Positions 33,876 to 43,059 are shown, counted from the stretch's first letter. The stretch: 64,000 nt of DNA from Streptomyces sp. AC550_RSS872 (GCF_019049285.1 NZ_JAGMUL010000043.1:1-64000), one strand, 5' to 3'. The notes: generated by a model from the letters alone, not told the origin. Numbers and translations are program-made.

Positions 33876-33950
33876 GTGCGCAGCATGTGCGGATTATTGG
33901 GTTCCGCCTAGTGGGTGCCACGTATTCGTTGTGGGCGGGTGCGGGTTGTT

Positions 33951-33984
33951 TGTGGCTTGTCGCGCAGTTCCCCGCGCCCCTGAA
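33951..33984 (+). repeat. Dispersed intergenic repeat A, copy 3
   Basis: A full copy with TGTGGCTT before and CCTGAAAG after the core GTCGCGCAGTTCCCCGCGCC. It lies in the 125-bp gap between the choA start and the glycosyltransferase stop. Confidence 0.88.
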
Positions 33985-34000
33985 AGACAAGGGCGTTGCG

Positions 34001-35143
34001 CTACAGCAGCGTTTGAAGCCTCTCCGCCAGCAGGTCCCAGCGCCACCTCTCCTCGACCCACTCCCTGCCCCGCTCCCCCATCCGAGCGCGCAGTTCGGCG
34101 TCTCCCAGGAGGGTGATGATGCGGTCGGCCGCCTCCTCCGGGGAGCCTCCCCTCACCACCCACCCCGTCTCGCCGTCCAGCACCGCGTCCGGCGCGCCGC
34201 CCGAGTCACCGGCGACGACCGGCAGGCCCGTCGCCGACGCCTCCAGGTAGACGATGCCGAGACCCTCCACATCGAGCCCCTTCCGCCTCGTCCGGCAGGG
34301 CATCGCGAAGACGTCGCCCGCGCCGTAGTGGGCGGGCAGCTCGGACCAGGGCACCGGGCCGGTGAAGTGGACGGAGTCGGCGACGCCCGTGGCGTGGGCG
34401 AGTTTGCGCAGGTCGTTCTCGTACGGCCCGCCCCCGACGATCAGCAGTACGGTCTCCGGCTCGGCGGCGAGGATCTGCGGCATGGCCTGGATCAGGGTGT
34501 CCTGGCCCTTGCGCCGGACCAGTCGGGAGACGCAGACGACCACCGGCCGGTCCGTCAGGCCCAGCCGGGCCCGGACCTCGTCGCCGCCCGACCCGGGATG
34601 GAAGGTCTTCTCGTCGACCCCCGGCGGCAGCTGCACCATCCGTGAGGCCGCGGCCGGCGTCAGGGCGGTGGCGATCCGCGAACGCGTGTACTCGCCCAGG
34701 TAGGTGATCGTGTCCGTCGACTCCCCGATCCGCCCCAGCAGCTGCCGGGCCGCGGGCAGCTGGGCCCACCCCGCCTCATGGCCGTGTGTGGTGGCCACCA
34801 GCCGCTCGGCGCCCGCCTTGCGCAGGGCCGGGGCCATCAGGCCGAGCGGGGCCGCCGCGCCGAACCACACCGATGTACAGCCGTGCTCGCGCAGCAGTCC
34901 GACCGCGCGCCGGGTCACGCCGGGCGTCGGCAGCAGCATCGTCGTACGGTCCCGTACGACCGTGAAGGGCTGCTCGGCGTCGAAGGCGGCGGTGGCCTCG
35001 ACGCCCTCCCGGCTCCGCTTCCAGGTGGAGGCGTAGACGACCAGCCGCTCCGGGTCGAGGCGTAGCGCCATGTTGTGCAGGAACGCCTGGATGCCGCCGG
35101 GGCGGGGCGGGAAGTCGTTGGTCACGATCAGCGTCTGGTGCAT
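34001..35143 (-). CDS. GT4 glycosyltransferase, PimB-like
   Basis: A 380-residue GT-B protein. The N-terminus TLIVTNDFPPRPGGIQAFLHNMA is the acceptor-side motif, VVCVSRLVRRKGQDTLIQAM begins the donor domain, and EGLGIVYLEASATGLPVVAGDSGGAPDAV holds the EX7E motif that binds GDP-mannose. It is most like the second mannosyltransferase of phosphatidylinositol mannoside synthesis (PimB'), which has the same neighbourhood in mycobacteria. The substrate assignment is by homology and position. Confidence 0.9.
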   Translation of the reverse strand: MHQTLIVTNDFPPRPGGIQAFLHNMALRLDPERLVVYASTWKRSREGVEATAAFDAEQPFTVVRDRTTMLLPTPGVTRRAVGLLREHGCTSVWFGAAAPLGLMAPALRKAGAERLVATTHGHEAGWAQLPAARQLLGRIGESTDTITYLGEYTRSRIATALTPAAASRMVQLPPGVDEKTFHPGSGGDEVRARLGLTDRPVVVCVSRLVRRKGQDTLIQAMPQILAAEPETVLLIVGGGPYENDLRKLAHATGVADSVHFTGPVPWSELPAHYGAGDVFAMPCRTRRKGLDVEGLGIVYLEASATGLPVVAGDSGGAPDAVLDGETGWVVRGGSPEEAADRIITLLGDAELRARMGERGREWVEERWRWDLLAERLQTLL

Positions 35144-35263
35144 CGCCGCCGACCCTACCGAAGCCGCTGTTTACAGGTGGGGCTCGGCCACGTGTGTGGC
35201 CCGCACACAGCTGGACACGACATCATGTTGCACTGAGACGGGCAGCGAACGGCAGGGGTTCTG

Positions 35264-36499
35264 GTGGAGACGACAGGCACGCGGCGATCCTTGGCGTGGC
35301 TTGTGGGCATCTGGGCGCTGACCAGGGTGGTCCTGCTGCTCTTCGTGTTCAAGGTGTACGTCTTTCCCGGCCCGGACGTCACCAGCGACGTGTCGGTGAT
35401 CTACCAGGGCTGGTACGAGGTGCTGCGCACCGGAACGTTCCCGCTGGACGACGTGACCTGGCAGTATCCGCCCGCCGCGGCGCTGCCGATCCTGTCCCCC
35501 GCGCTCGTGTTCTGGCTGGACTATCCGTCGGCGTTCTTCGTCCTGTGCTTCGCCGCCGACCTGGTCGTGCTGCTGCTCCTGCTGTACGCCGGTCTGCGCC
35601 CCGGCCGGACGTTGCGCGGGGCCTGGGTGTGGGTGGTGGGCGTACCGCTGCTCGGGCCGACCGTGTACGCCCGCTACGACGTGATGGTCACCGGTGTCGC
35701 CGTGGCCGCGCTGCTCGCGGCCCCGCGGTATCCCCGGGTGATGGGGGCGCTGACGGCCCTCGGGGCGATGCTGAAGGTGTGGCCGGTGCTGCTGCTGGTG
35801 GCGGCTCGCAGGCGCGGTTCCTGGCTCTGGGCCGCGCTGACCGCCGGCGTGCTGGCGGCGCTGTTCGCCCTCGCCATGCCCGGGGCCTTCGCCTTCCTGA
35901 CCTTCCAGCGCGATCGGGGCACGGAGGTGGAGTCGCTGGGTGCGCTGGTCTTCCATGTGGCCCGGCAGTTCGGCTGGGACGGGCAGGTGCTGCTGAACTA
36001 CGGCTCGGTGGAGTTCCTCGGTCCGTATGTCGACGTCGTGAGTGCGGCGGCGCTCGTGCTGAGCGGGCTGGCGTTCGGCTGGCTGTTGGTGTGGCGGCTG
36101 CGGGCGCGGCGGTCTCACGTCCACACGCTCCCGGACGGGGCTTTCGTGGCGGTGCTGATGTTCGTGACGACGAGTCGGGTGATCAGTCCGCAGTACATGG
36201 TGTGGCTGGTGGGTCTCGCGGCCGTGTGCCTCTGCTTCCGGGAGAGCCGCATGAGGCTTCCCGTGGGGCTGGTGCTCGTGGCGTCCTTCGTCACGGTGCT
36301 GGAGTTCCCGGTGTGGTTCTCCCACGTGGTCGCCAGTGACGGCCTCGGTGTCACGCTCCTCTTCCTCCGCAACGGCCTGCTGGTCCTCGCCACCCTCCTC
36401 GCGGCCCGTGAGCTCTGGCGCTCCACGGTCACCAGGACGCCCCCACTCAAGATGCCGGCCCAGACCCCCCGCGCCAAGGAAACGTCCCTGCCGTCCTGA
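35264..36499 (+). CDS. GT87/DUF2029 polyprenyl-phosphate mannosyltransferase-like protein
   Basis: A 411-residue polytopic protein with about ten membrane helices. The first extracytoplasmic loop carries DVTSDVSVIYQGWYEVL and the DVTWQYPPAAAL motif characteristic of GT87, and RVISPQYMVWLVGL matches the later family motif. GT87 enzymes transfer mannose from polyprenyl-phosphate-mannose outside the membrane; mycobacterial Rv2181 of this family decorates lipomannan. It is divergent from the PimB-like gene, 120 bp away, and ends in a long inverted repeat shared with the convergent neighbour. Confidence 0.88.
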   Translation: METTGTRRSLAWLVGIWALTRVVLLLFVFKVYVFPGPDVTSDVSVIYQGWYEVLRTGTFPLDDVTWQYPPAAALPILSPALVFWLDYPSAFFVLCFAADLVVLLLLLYAGLRPGRTLRGAWVWVVGVPLLGPTVYARYDVMVTGVAVAALLAAPRYPRVMGALTALGAMLKVWPVLLLVAARRRGSWLWAALTAGVLAALFALAMPGAFAFLTFQRDRGTEVESLGALVFHVARQFGWDGQVLLNYGSVEFLGPYVDVVSAAALVLSGLAFGWLLVWRLRARRSHVHTLPDGAFVAVLMFVTTSRVISPQYMVWLVGLAAVCLCFRESRMRLPVGLVLVASFVTVLEFPVWFSHVVASDGLGVTLLFLRNGLLVLATLLAARELWRSTVTRTPPLKMPAQTPRAKETSLPS

Positions 36500-36505
36500 C
36501 ACCGA

Positions 36506-36742
36506 GTTTCCTCGCCCCCGCCGCCCCTACCCGTCCCATCCCTGGGGGCTGCGCCCCCAGACCCCCGCTGTCGGCCCTCCGGGCCTCGTCCTCAAACGCC
36601 GGACGGGCTGAGATATCCAGGCCCGGCGTAGCCCCCTGCGGTGGGTGGGGGTTAATCCCAGCCCCTCCGGCGTTTGAGGAGCGGGGTCTGGGGCGGAGCC
36701 CCAGAAGGACGGGACGGGTAGGGGCGGCGGGGGCGAGGAAAC
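36506..36742. repeat. 237-bp inverted repeat with 32-bp perfect arms
   Basis: Arms 36506-36537 and 36711-36742 are perfectly complementary over 32 bp. Inside them, two self-contained hairpins lie at 36542-36560 (CTGGGGGC/GCCCCCAG) and 36688-36704 (CTGGGGC/GCCCCAG), and CTCAAACGCCGGA at 36591-36603 pairs with 36666-36678. It fills the 248-bp gap between two convergent genes, so each gene meets a terminator-type hairpin. Confidence 0.9.
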
Positions 36743-36747
36743 CGTTG

Positions 36748-37941
36748 TCAGCCCAGTTGCGCCCGCAGATACTCCCGCCACTCCCCCGTGAACTCCTCCA
36801 GCGACGTCCCCAGCACATCCTTCAGCGCCTCCTCCACCGCCCCTGCCCGCCCCTCATGCTCCCCCACAGCCCGATAGAACTCCGCGAGCCTGACCTCCCC
36901 CCACCGATCCGCGATCATCCGGCAGGCCATCCACCCGCTTTCGTAAGCCCGCGCCAGCCTGCCCCCGTCACCGCTGAAACCGAAGTCCGCGTCGACCGGC
37001 AACTCCTCCGGCACCCGCCCCTCCGCCACCGCGCGAGACAGCTCGGGCGCGGCCTCGGACGGGGAGCGGCCGGTGCCGAGGTAGCCGATCCAGTCGGCGT
37101 ACCCCTCGGAGAGCCACAGCGGGGTGGCAGCCGTGGTGTGGGCGCGGGTGGCGACATGGGTGGTCTCGTGGGTGAGGACGACCTGCCTGCCGGTGCCGCC
37201 GAGGACGCCGTACGCATCGGGATTGACGATGATCCGGTCCGCGGGCGCACTCGCCGGGGCCCCGGTCTCCCCGGTGGTGACCGCGGCGATCCCCCGGTAG
37301 GAGGAGGCGGGCGCGCCCAGCAGCCCGGCCATCCCCTCCAGCGACCTGGGCACGAGGACGACGACACGCCGAGGCCACCGCGTGCCCCACGCCTGGGACA
37401 CGGCCGGCACCGCCCGGTCCGCCAGCTCGGCGTACGAACGCAGCGCCGTGCCGGACTGCCCGACGCCCAGGACGAGACTGCCGTCCCCCCGTACGACGCT
37501 CACCTCACCCTGGTCCCACAGCTGCTCGGCGGAGCCCCTCGCGGGCCGCTCGGCGTCGACGTACCACCGGCCCTCCACGTCCAGGCTCAGGCTCAGGGTG
37601 CGGCCGACGCTGACGGGGGCCCGGTCGTAGCCCTGGACGCGGTAGCGGAGCTCGGCCTCGGCACGGGCGGTGTCGCCGGTGCGCCGCAGACCGGTCAGGC
37701 GGTAGGACCAGGCGGCGAAGGGCACCGCGCGCAGGTTGCCGTACCGGTCGCGCGCGCCCGTGCGCAGATACGCCGTCTCGTCGTGGTCGAGGATCGCGGC
37801 GGCCCGCCGGTCGAGGACCCGCTGCACCTCGGCCTTGGCACTGTCGGTGGCGGGCCGCCCGCCGCAGCCGACCAGCGACACGAGCAGCAGACAGAGCGCG
37901 ATGACGACTCGCGTTCCCGACGCCCGCCTTCGACCAGCCAT
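36748..37941 (-). CDS. Lipoprotein with gluzincin-type metallopeptidase motif
   Basis: A 397-residue protein. The N-terminus MAGRRRASGTRVVIALCLLLVSLVGCGG is a lipoprotein signal with lipobox LVGC. The first half resembles an NTF2-like or unknown sensing region. The second half has VVLTHETTHVATRAH (HExxH form HETTH) followed by LWLSEGYADWIGYL (the Glu ligand), the gluzincin zinc site. It is probably an extracytoplasmic membrane-anchored peptidase. The substrate is unknown. The ATG at 37941 is consistent with the signal peptide. Confidence 0.86.
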   Translation of the reverse strand: MAGRRRASGTRVVIALCLLLVSLVGCGGRPATDSAKAEVQRVLDRRAAAILDHDETAYLRTGARDRYGNLRAVPFAAWSYRLTGLRRTGDTARAEAELRYRVQGYDRAPVSVGRTLSLSLDVEGRWYVDAERPARGSAEQLWDQGEVSVVRGDGSLVLGVGQSGTALRSYAELADRAVPAVSQAWGTRWPRRVVVLVPRSLEGMAGLLGAPASSYRGIAAVTTGETGAPASAPADRIIVNPDAYGVLGGTGRQVVLTHETTHVATRAHTTAATPLWLSEGYADWIGYLGTGRSPSEAAPELSRAVAEGRVPEELPVDADFGFSGDGGRLARAYESGWMACRMIADRWGEVRLAEFYRAVGEHEGRAGAVEEALKDVLGTSLEEFTGEWREYLRAQLG

Positions 37942-38028
37942 TTCCCGATCGTACGGCGGGGGAGGCGCGTAGGTCAGACCCGCGTCGGACCCGCGTCGGA
38001 CCGTCGCCGGGACCGGCCGCGTCCCGGC

Positions 38029-39042
38029 TCAGACCCTGGTGACCGTCGCGCCCGGCATCATGCCCACCGGGTCGTAGCGCACCGGGGCGCCCGGGTAGGG
38101 CGCGTGGATCACCTGGCCGTTGCCGGCGTACATCCCGACATGGCTGGCGTCGGAGCGGTAGGTGACGACGTCGCCGGGCTGGGCCTCGGAGAGCGGGACC
38201 TGCCGGCCGGCGTACCGCTGGCCCTGTGAGGTGCGCGGCAGGGCGACCCCGGCCTGGGCGTACGACCACTGGATCAGGCCCGAACAGTCGAAGCCGTAGG
38301 GGCCGTTGCCGCCCCAGACGTACGGCTTGCCCAGGGCGGAGTGGGCGGCGGCGATGGCGGCGGCCGCGCGGCCCGAGGGCGCGGCGAGGCTGCCGAAGTC
38401 GGGCATGGCGTCACGGCCGGAGCGGGAGGCGCGGTCGTAGGCGGCGCGGTCGGTCGCCGTGAGGGAGTTGAGGAGCCGGCGGGCCTGGGCGAGTTTGTGC
38501 TCGACGGTCCGCTTGTGGGCGGCGACGGTCTTGCGGCTCTTCTCCAGTTCGACGAGCTTCCCGGCCGCCTCGGCCCGCTCCTGGGCGATCTCGCGCATGG
38601 CGTCCTGGAGGTCCTTGAGCTCGCCGGCCTGGTGGGCGCTGAGCCGGGCGATCCGGGCGGCCCGGTCGAGGTAGTCCTCCGGGTCGTCGGAGAGCAGCAG
38701 GGCGAGGGAGGGGTCGAGGCCGCCGGAGCGGTACTGGGCACCGGCCAGCGAACCGAGGGCGTCCCGCATGGAGTTGATGTCCTCCTGCTGCCGGGCGATC
38801 CGGTCCTGCGCGTCGTTCACCTGCTCCCGCAGCTTGTCGGCGCGCTCGTCGGCCTTGTTGTAGGCCTCGGTGGCCTTCTCGGCCTCCTCGTAGAGGCGGT
38901 CCACCTTGGCCCGGGTGTCGTCGTGCGGCGCGGCCGTGGCCGGTACGACCCCGATGGCCGCGGCGGCGGCCGACATGACGCACAGGGCTGCGTTGGCGCC
39001 CCGGTCGAACCCGGGCGATACAAGGCGGCGATGGGACCTCAC
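38029..39042 (-). CDS. NlpC/P60 peptidoglycan hydrolase 1
   Basis: A 337-residue secreted protein: a signal sequence (LCVMSAAAAAIGVVPATAAP), a long coiled-coil region (about 35-230, with many Glu/Lys/Asp heptads such as LREQVNDAQDRIARQQEDINSMRD), then an NlpC/P60 domain with Cys in YGFDCSGLIQWSYAQAG, His in DASHVGMYAGNGQVIHAP, and the third residue in the same segment. It cleaves D-Glu-meso-DAP type bonds in cell wall peptides; the coiled coil may inhibit or target it. GTG 39042 follows GGAGAG. A closely related gene follows upstream on the same strand, so the pair looks like a tandem duplication. Confidence 0.92.
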   Translation of the reverse strand: MRSHRRLVSPGFDRGANAALCVMSAAAAAIGVVPATAAPHDDTRAKVDRLYEEAEKATEAYNKADERADKLREQVNDAQDRIARQQEDINSMRDALGSLAGAQYRSGGLDPSLALLLSDDPEDYLDRAARIARLSAHQAGELKDLQDAMREIAQERAEAAGKLVELEKSRKTVAAHKRTVEHKLAQARRLLNSLTATDRAAYDRASRSGRDAMPDFGSLAAPSGRAAAAIAAAHSALGKPYVWGGNGPYGFDCSGLIQWSYAQAGVALPRTSQGQRYAGRQVPLSEAQPGDVVTYRSDASHVGMYAGNGQVIHAPYPGAPVRYDPVGMMPGATVTRV

Positions 39043-39158
39043 GGGAAGCCGCTCTCCTTCCGCTGACGACAAGGACCTTCCCCGGCGAGGGGGAAACGCG
39101 GCAGACAGTAGCTCCGTGCCGGGGTGCCGACCAACGACCGCGCCGGGCACACAAAGTG

Positions 39159-39194
39159 ACGCCCCGCCTCTGACGCAGGTCATGGGCGGGGCGT
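39159..39194. terminator. Hairpin between the two NlpC/P60 genes
   Basis: ACGCCCCGCC (39159-39168) and GGCGGGGCGT (39185-39194) are perfectly complementary with a 16-base loop. It follows the upstream NlpC gene and precedes the second, so it may terminate or attenuate transcription. Confidence 0.5.
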
Positions 39195-39269
39195 GGGGTC
39201 AGCATGAGTTGTCATGATTCGCCCGTTCGGGCGGCACATGGTGTTGATCTTGCAGGGGTTCGGCCGGGA

Positions 39270-40304
39270 TCAGATCCGGACGCCGAACATGAACGGCATG
39301 TTGTTGATCGACTCGTAGCGGACGACCGTGCCGCTGCGCGGGGCGTGCAGGATCTGGCCGTTGCCCGCGTAGAAGCCGACGTGGTGCAGGTCGTCGTAGA
39401 AGATGACGAGGTCGCCGACCTTGAGCTGGCTCTGCGAGTAGATCCTCGTACCGGCGTTGGCCTGGGCCTGGGAGGTGCGCGGGATGGAGACGCCGGCCTG
39501 GGCGTAGGCCCAGGAGGTCAGGCCCGAGCAGTCGTAGGAGGCGGTGCCGGTGGCGCCGTAGACGTACGGCTTGCCGATCTGGCTCTGGGCGGCCTGGAAG
39601 GCGGCCTGGGCCCGGCCGGATGCGGAGCCGACGTTGCCGAGGTCCACGCGGTCGGCGGCGGAGCGGCTGGCGCGCTGCTCCTCGGCGGCGAGCGCGGCCT
39701 TCTCGGCGGCCGTCAGGGTGTTGAGCAGCTTCTGGGCCTCGGCGAGCTTGCCCTGGACCTGCTTCTTCTTCTTGCCCAGCTCGGTGCGGGTGGAGGCGAG
39801 GTCCTTGAGCTTGTCGGAGGCCTCGGCGCGCTGCTGGGAGAGCTGGCGCTGCTTGGCCTGGATCTCCTTCAGCGAGTCGACCTGCTGGGCGCTCAGCTGG
39901 TCCATCGTGGACGCCTTGTCCAGGTAGTCGTCCGGGTCGGACGACAGGAACAGCTGGACGGAGGAGTCGATGCTGCCCGTGCGGTACTGGGCGGCGGCCG
40001 CGAGGCCCATCGTGTCGCGCAGCTCGTTGAGCTCTTCCTGGCCGCGGGCGACGTTGTCCTGGATGGTGGAGATCTCCTTCTGGAGCTTCTCCTGCTTCTC
40101 CTTGGCCCCGTTGTACTTCTCGGTGGCCTGCTCGGCCTCCTCGTAGAGCTTGTCGACCTTGGCCTTGACCTCGTCCTTGCTCGGCTTCTCGCTGGGGGCG
40201 GCATTGGCCGCCTGAGAAGAGATGGCCACGGCAGCAGCGGCAGCGGTGGTCAGCACGGTCACGCGTGCTCGGCTCGGCTGCTTGGGTCGACGGTGGGACG
40301 CCAC
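39270..40304 (-). CDS. NlpC/P60 peptidoglycan hydrolase 2
   Basis: A 344-residue secreted protein: signal sequence (VTVLTTAAAAAVAISSQAANA), a long coiled coil with many Lys/Glu (about 35-235), then a C-terminal NlpC/P60 domain with ASYDCSGLTSWAYAQAG (Cys) and DDLHHVGFYAGNGQILHAP (His and Asn/His). It is paralogous to the gene at 38029, with the same domain order. GTG at 40304 follows AGAAGGAG. The upstream AT-rich region of about 210 bp is the probable promoter. A role in cell wall remodelling or spore germination is likely, by family. Confidence 0.93.
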   Translation of the reverse strand: MASHRRPKQPSRARVTVLTTAAAAAVAISSQAANAAPSEKPSKDEVKAKVDKLYEEAEQATEKYNGAKEKQEKLQKEISTIQDNVARGQEELNELRDTMGLAAAAQYRTGSIDSSVQLFLSSDPDDYLDKASTMDQLSAQQVDSLKEIQAKQRQLSQQRAEASDKLKDLASTRTELGKKKKQVQGKLAEAQKLLNTLTAAEKAALAAEEQRASRSAADRVDLGNVGSASGRAQAAFQAAQSQIGKPYVYGATGTASYDCSGLTSWAYAQAGVSIPRTSQAQANAGTRIYSQSQLKVGDLVIFYDDLHHVGFYAGNGQILHAPRSGTVVRYESINNMPFMFGVRI

Positions 40305-40514
40305 GGAGGTGAACTCCTTCTTCTGAGTGATCACCCGCTCGGAGGTTCGACGCCAGACCCTAGTGACCCAGTTGTGATCAGATCAAATCCTCACACGAAA
40401 ATTCTCGTCACACGCGTCATTCTTTACACACAACTCACATCGTGTGACACGGGGTTGACACTACGTTGACCAGAGTTCATGCCAATTCGGGCATTGCGCC
40501 TGTACGTTGGCGTT
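40305..40514. promoter_or_regulatory. AT-richer promoter region before the NlpC/P60 gene
   Basis: The 210-bp gap is AT-richer than its surroundings, with several TCACAC, TTGAC and GTGTGA words. I looked for a c-di-AMP (ydaO) riboswitch, which controls cell-wall hydrolases in Streptomyces, and see none. It presumably holds the hydrolase promoter. Confidence 0.45.
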
Positions 40515-41858
40515 TCAGGACAGCCGCTTGAGAAGCACCACAGAAGCCACCGGCCGCGCTCCGGCCCGGGCCACCCCGTCGGCCACCTCGCGGTCGGTCG
40601 AGGCGACGATGACCGGCCGGCCCGGCGGCTCGGCGCGCACCAGCTGGCGGATCAACTCGTCGGCGGTCACGCCCGGCTTGGAGAACAGCACCCGTACCCC
40701 GCGCGGCGGCGCGAGCAGCACCGGCGCGGCCAGCTCGGCCCCGTCGAAGACACAGGTGACCTCGGCGCCGGTCTGCGCGGCGAGCTGGGAGAGCTGGCCG
40801 AGGAGCCTGAGGCGCTGCTTCTCCAGCGGCATCTGGGGATAGCCGGTCTTGGTGACGTTGTAGCCGTCGACCACCAGATGCGCCTGCGGCAGCGCGAGGA
40901 GCTGGTCGAGGATCGCGGGGTCGTTCTCGGACAGCGCCCGGGCGGCGATGTCCTTCGGGGTCATGCGGCCCGGTTCGACCGCGTCGACGGTCTCGGCGGG
41001 CCGTACGGAGACCGGCGGCAACGCCAGTTCCCGGCGCAGCCCTTGGGCGGAGTCCAGCAGGGTGTCCAGGAGCAGCCGGACGCGCATGTCCTCGACGCTG
41101 CGCCCCTCGCGCGCGGCCTTGCGGGTGGCCTCCAGGGCCGCCTCGGCCTCGCTCAGCCGCGCCCTGAGCCGCCGTGACTCGCTCTCGGCGGCGGAGACGT
41201 GGGCGTGTCCCTCGGCGCGTACGGTCTCGATCTCGCCCTGGACCTTGCGCAGGGCGGCCTCGCCGCGCTTGACGTCACTGAGGGCGGAGCGCAGCTTCCG
41301 GTGAAGCGATTCCGCTTCCTTCTTCGCCGCGTCCAGCTCGGTGCGCAGCCGCTCGGTCTCGTGCCGGGTGTGCTCACGGGCGTGGGCGAGCTCCTCGCGC
41401 AGCCGCTCCAGTTCGGCGCGGGTCTCCTCGTCGGCCCGCTCGGCGTCGGCCCGCTGGGCCTCCTCGCCGGCCGCGGTGACCAGCTTGACCCAGCCGGTGG
41501 GCCGCAGAACATAGGCCGCGGCCGCCACGTCGAGCGGATCCGCGGCCGCGGGCACCGAACCGGAGTCGAGGGCGCCGGTGAGTTCCGGCTGGGCCTCTCT
41601 GAACTTCTCCCCGATGCGCTGACGGAACAGCGGATCGGTCTCCAGCGCCGCCGCCATCGCGTTGCCGGCGAACTTCGCCCGGCGGTTCGGGGCGAACCGG
41701 GCGTACTGCCGAAGCTGCGCGGGCAGTTCGCCGACGGTCAGTCCGCCGAACCCGTCGGACACGATCTGCACGACTCTGCGCCGTACGCCGTCGGGCAGCG
41801 GACGGTCGAGCACCTCGGCGGCGCCGTCGCCCGGCCCCCCGCCTTGTGTCTCCACCAT
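40515..41858 (-). CDS. NYN (YacP-like) RNA-binding/nuclease-like protein with coiled coil
   Basis: A 447-residue protein. The N-terminal third is an uncharacterised helical region (RRRVVQIVSDGFGGLTVGELPAQLRQYARF), residues 130-270 form a coiled coil (RAELERLREELAHAREHTRHE and similar), and the last 170 residues are a NYN domain (HLVVDGYNVTKTGYPQMPLEKQRLRL; TCVFDGAEL; VRVLFSKPGVTADELI; VIVASTDREVADGV), a PIN-like fold with conserved Asp residues that act in RNA processing in related proteins. It is widespread in Actinobacteria. The activity is not proven here. Confidence 0.87.
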   Translation of the reverse strand: MVETQGGGPGDGAAEVLDRPLPDGVRRRVVQIVSDGFGGLTVGELPAQLRQYARFAPNRRAKFAGNAMAAALETDPLFRQRIGEKFREAQPELTGALDSGSVPAAADPLDVAAAAYVLRPTGWVKLVTAAGEEAQRADAERADEETRAELERLREELAHAREHTRHETERLRTELDAAKKEAESLHRKLRSALSDVKRGEAALRKVQGEIETVRAEGHAHVSAAESESRRLRARLSEAEAALEATRKAAREGRSVEDMRVRLLLDTLLDSAQGLRRELALPPVSVRPAETVDAVEPGRMTPKDIAARALSENDPAILDQLLALPQAHLVVDGYNVTKTGYPQMPLEKQRLRLLGQLSQLAAQTGAEVTCVFDGAELAAPVLLAPPRGVRVLFSKPGVTADELIRQLVRAEPPGRPVIVASTDREVADGVARAGARPVASVVLLKRLS

Positions 41859-41894
41859 CCGTCACACCCCAATGCTGTGCGGGGCCGGCTCCCC

Positions 41895-42134
41895 TCAGGA
41901 GCCGGCGCCCGGCCTGTCCACGAGTTCCACCTTGTCCACGGCGTTGCACCAGCGGCAGCGCACCGACTCGATGGTCTCACTGAGCACCTCGCGCTCCTCG
42001 ACCTTGGGCTCACCGGCCAGATCGAGGTGCACGTACTCCACGACCTTGGACGAGCGCGTCACGTCGAAACGCGTGAGGTTGCCGCAGAGGGTGCAGCGCC
42101 ACCGCGTGGTGTCGGTCGGCAAGGGAACCGTCAT
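41895..42134 (-). CDS. Small zinc-ribbon protein
   Basis: A 79-residue protein with two CxxC motifs, WRCTLCGNL and VRCRWCNAV, forming a probable zinc ribbon. It lies 36 bp upstream of the NYN gene on the same strand, so it may be co-transcribed with it. No enzymatic motif is present. The Cys pairs are at about residues 14-17 and 60-63. Confidence 0.86.
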   Translation of the reverse strand: MTVPLPTDTTRWRCTLCGNLTRFDVTRSSKVVEYVHLDLAGEPKVEEREVLSETIESVRCRWCNAVDKVELVDRPGAGS

Positions 42135-42309
42135 CGTGACCGTGCTCTTTCCTTCTAGGCCTCTATTGTCAGCGACGCGCCGGGCCCCCGGTGCGTGTGG
42201 CTCGTTACCCTACGGCCTGGCGGGTACTCGTCGCCCGTCCGTTCCCAGGACCTCCCCGGCGGCGAGGCGGTCTGTGCACGTGCGTCCCGTTACGTCATGC
42301 TCTGTGTTC

Positions 42310-43059
42310 ATGATCGGCAACTGGCGCGCGGTGCGCTTCTCGGCCCGTTTCGGCAACGCGGTCCGGGGGCCGTCGGCGCCGGTGACCTATGCCCTGATCG
42401 CCGTGTGCTGCCTGGTCTTTCTGATCGGCCCGGCGGCCGGGCTCGGTCCGGCGTACGGCACCGGCGACGAGCTGCTCGCCACGCAGCGGGCCTACTTCCA
42501 CCGCTGGGGCGTCGTTCCCGCGGAACTGTTCGAGGGCTCGCCCCGGGCCGCCCTGACCCCCGCCACAGCCCTCTTCGTGCACGGCAGCTGGGTGCACCTG
42601 CTCGGCAACATGCTCTTCCTCTACGTCTTCGGCGTGATGACCGAGGAACGGATGGGCCGCGTCCAGTTCACGCTCTTCTACCTGGGCTGCGGCTACCTGG
42701 CCCTGCTGGGCTACGCGGCCGCCAACGACGACTCCACCCAGTCCCTGGTCGGCGCGTCCGGGGCGATCTCGGCGGTTCTCGGCGCCTTCCTGTTCCTCTT
42801 CCCCGGGGCGCGCGTGACAAGCCTGCTGCCGTTCCTGCTCTTCCTGCCGCTGCGTTTCCCTGCGTGGGTGGTGCTGCCCTTCTGGGCGGCCCTGCAATGG
42901 GTGGCGGCGGGGCGGGCGACGCAGGGACCCGGGGTGGCCTACCTGGCGCACCTGGTGGGCTTCGGACTGGGCTTCGGCTGCGCGTGGGCCCGGTTCGGGC
43001 CTGCGACTAGAGTGAAGCCCGCCCCAGCTCCGGCCTCCGAGGGAGAGAACCAGCCGTGA
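42310..43059 (+). CDS. Rhomboid-family intramembrane serine protease
   Basis: A 249-residue polytopic protein, about six membrane helices. FVHGSWVHLLGNMLFLYVFG is the L1/TM2 region, LVGASGAISAVLGAFLFLFP contains the catalytic Ser in GASG, and VAYLAHLVGFGLGFG holds the catalytic His. It cleaves membrane proteins within the bilayer; substrates are unknown. ATG at 42310 is preferred; GTG at 42304 is an alternative. The final TGA overlaps the following GTG by 4 bp. Confidence 0.9.
   Translation: MIGNWRAVRFSARFGNAVRGPSAPVTYALIAVCCLVFLIGPAAGLGPAYGTGDELLATQRAYFHRWGVVPAELFEGSPRAALTPATALFVHGSWVHLLGNMLFLYVFGVMTEERMGRVQFTLFYLGCGYLALLGYAAANDDSTQSLVGASGAISAVLGAFLFLFPGARVTSLLPFLLFLPLRFPAWVVLPFWAALQWVAAGRATQGPGVAYLAHLVGFGLGFGCAWARFGPATRVKPAPAPASEGENQP

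Noticed and set aside
40305..40514. c-di-AMP riboswitch before the NlpC/P60 gene
   Set aside because: Expected because such switches control cell wall hydrolases in Streptomyces, but the conserved blocks are not visible.
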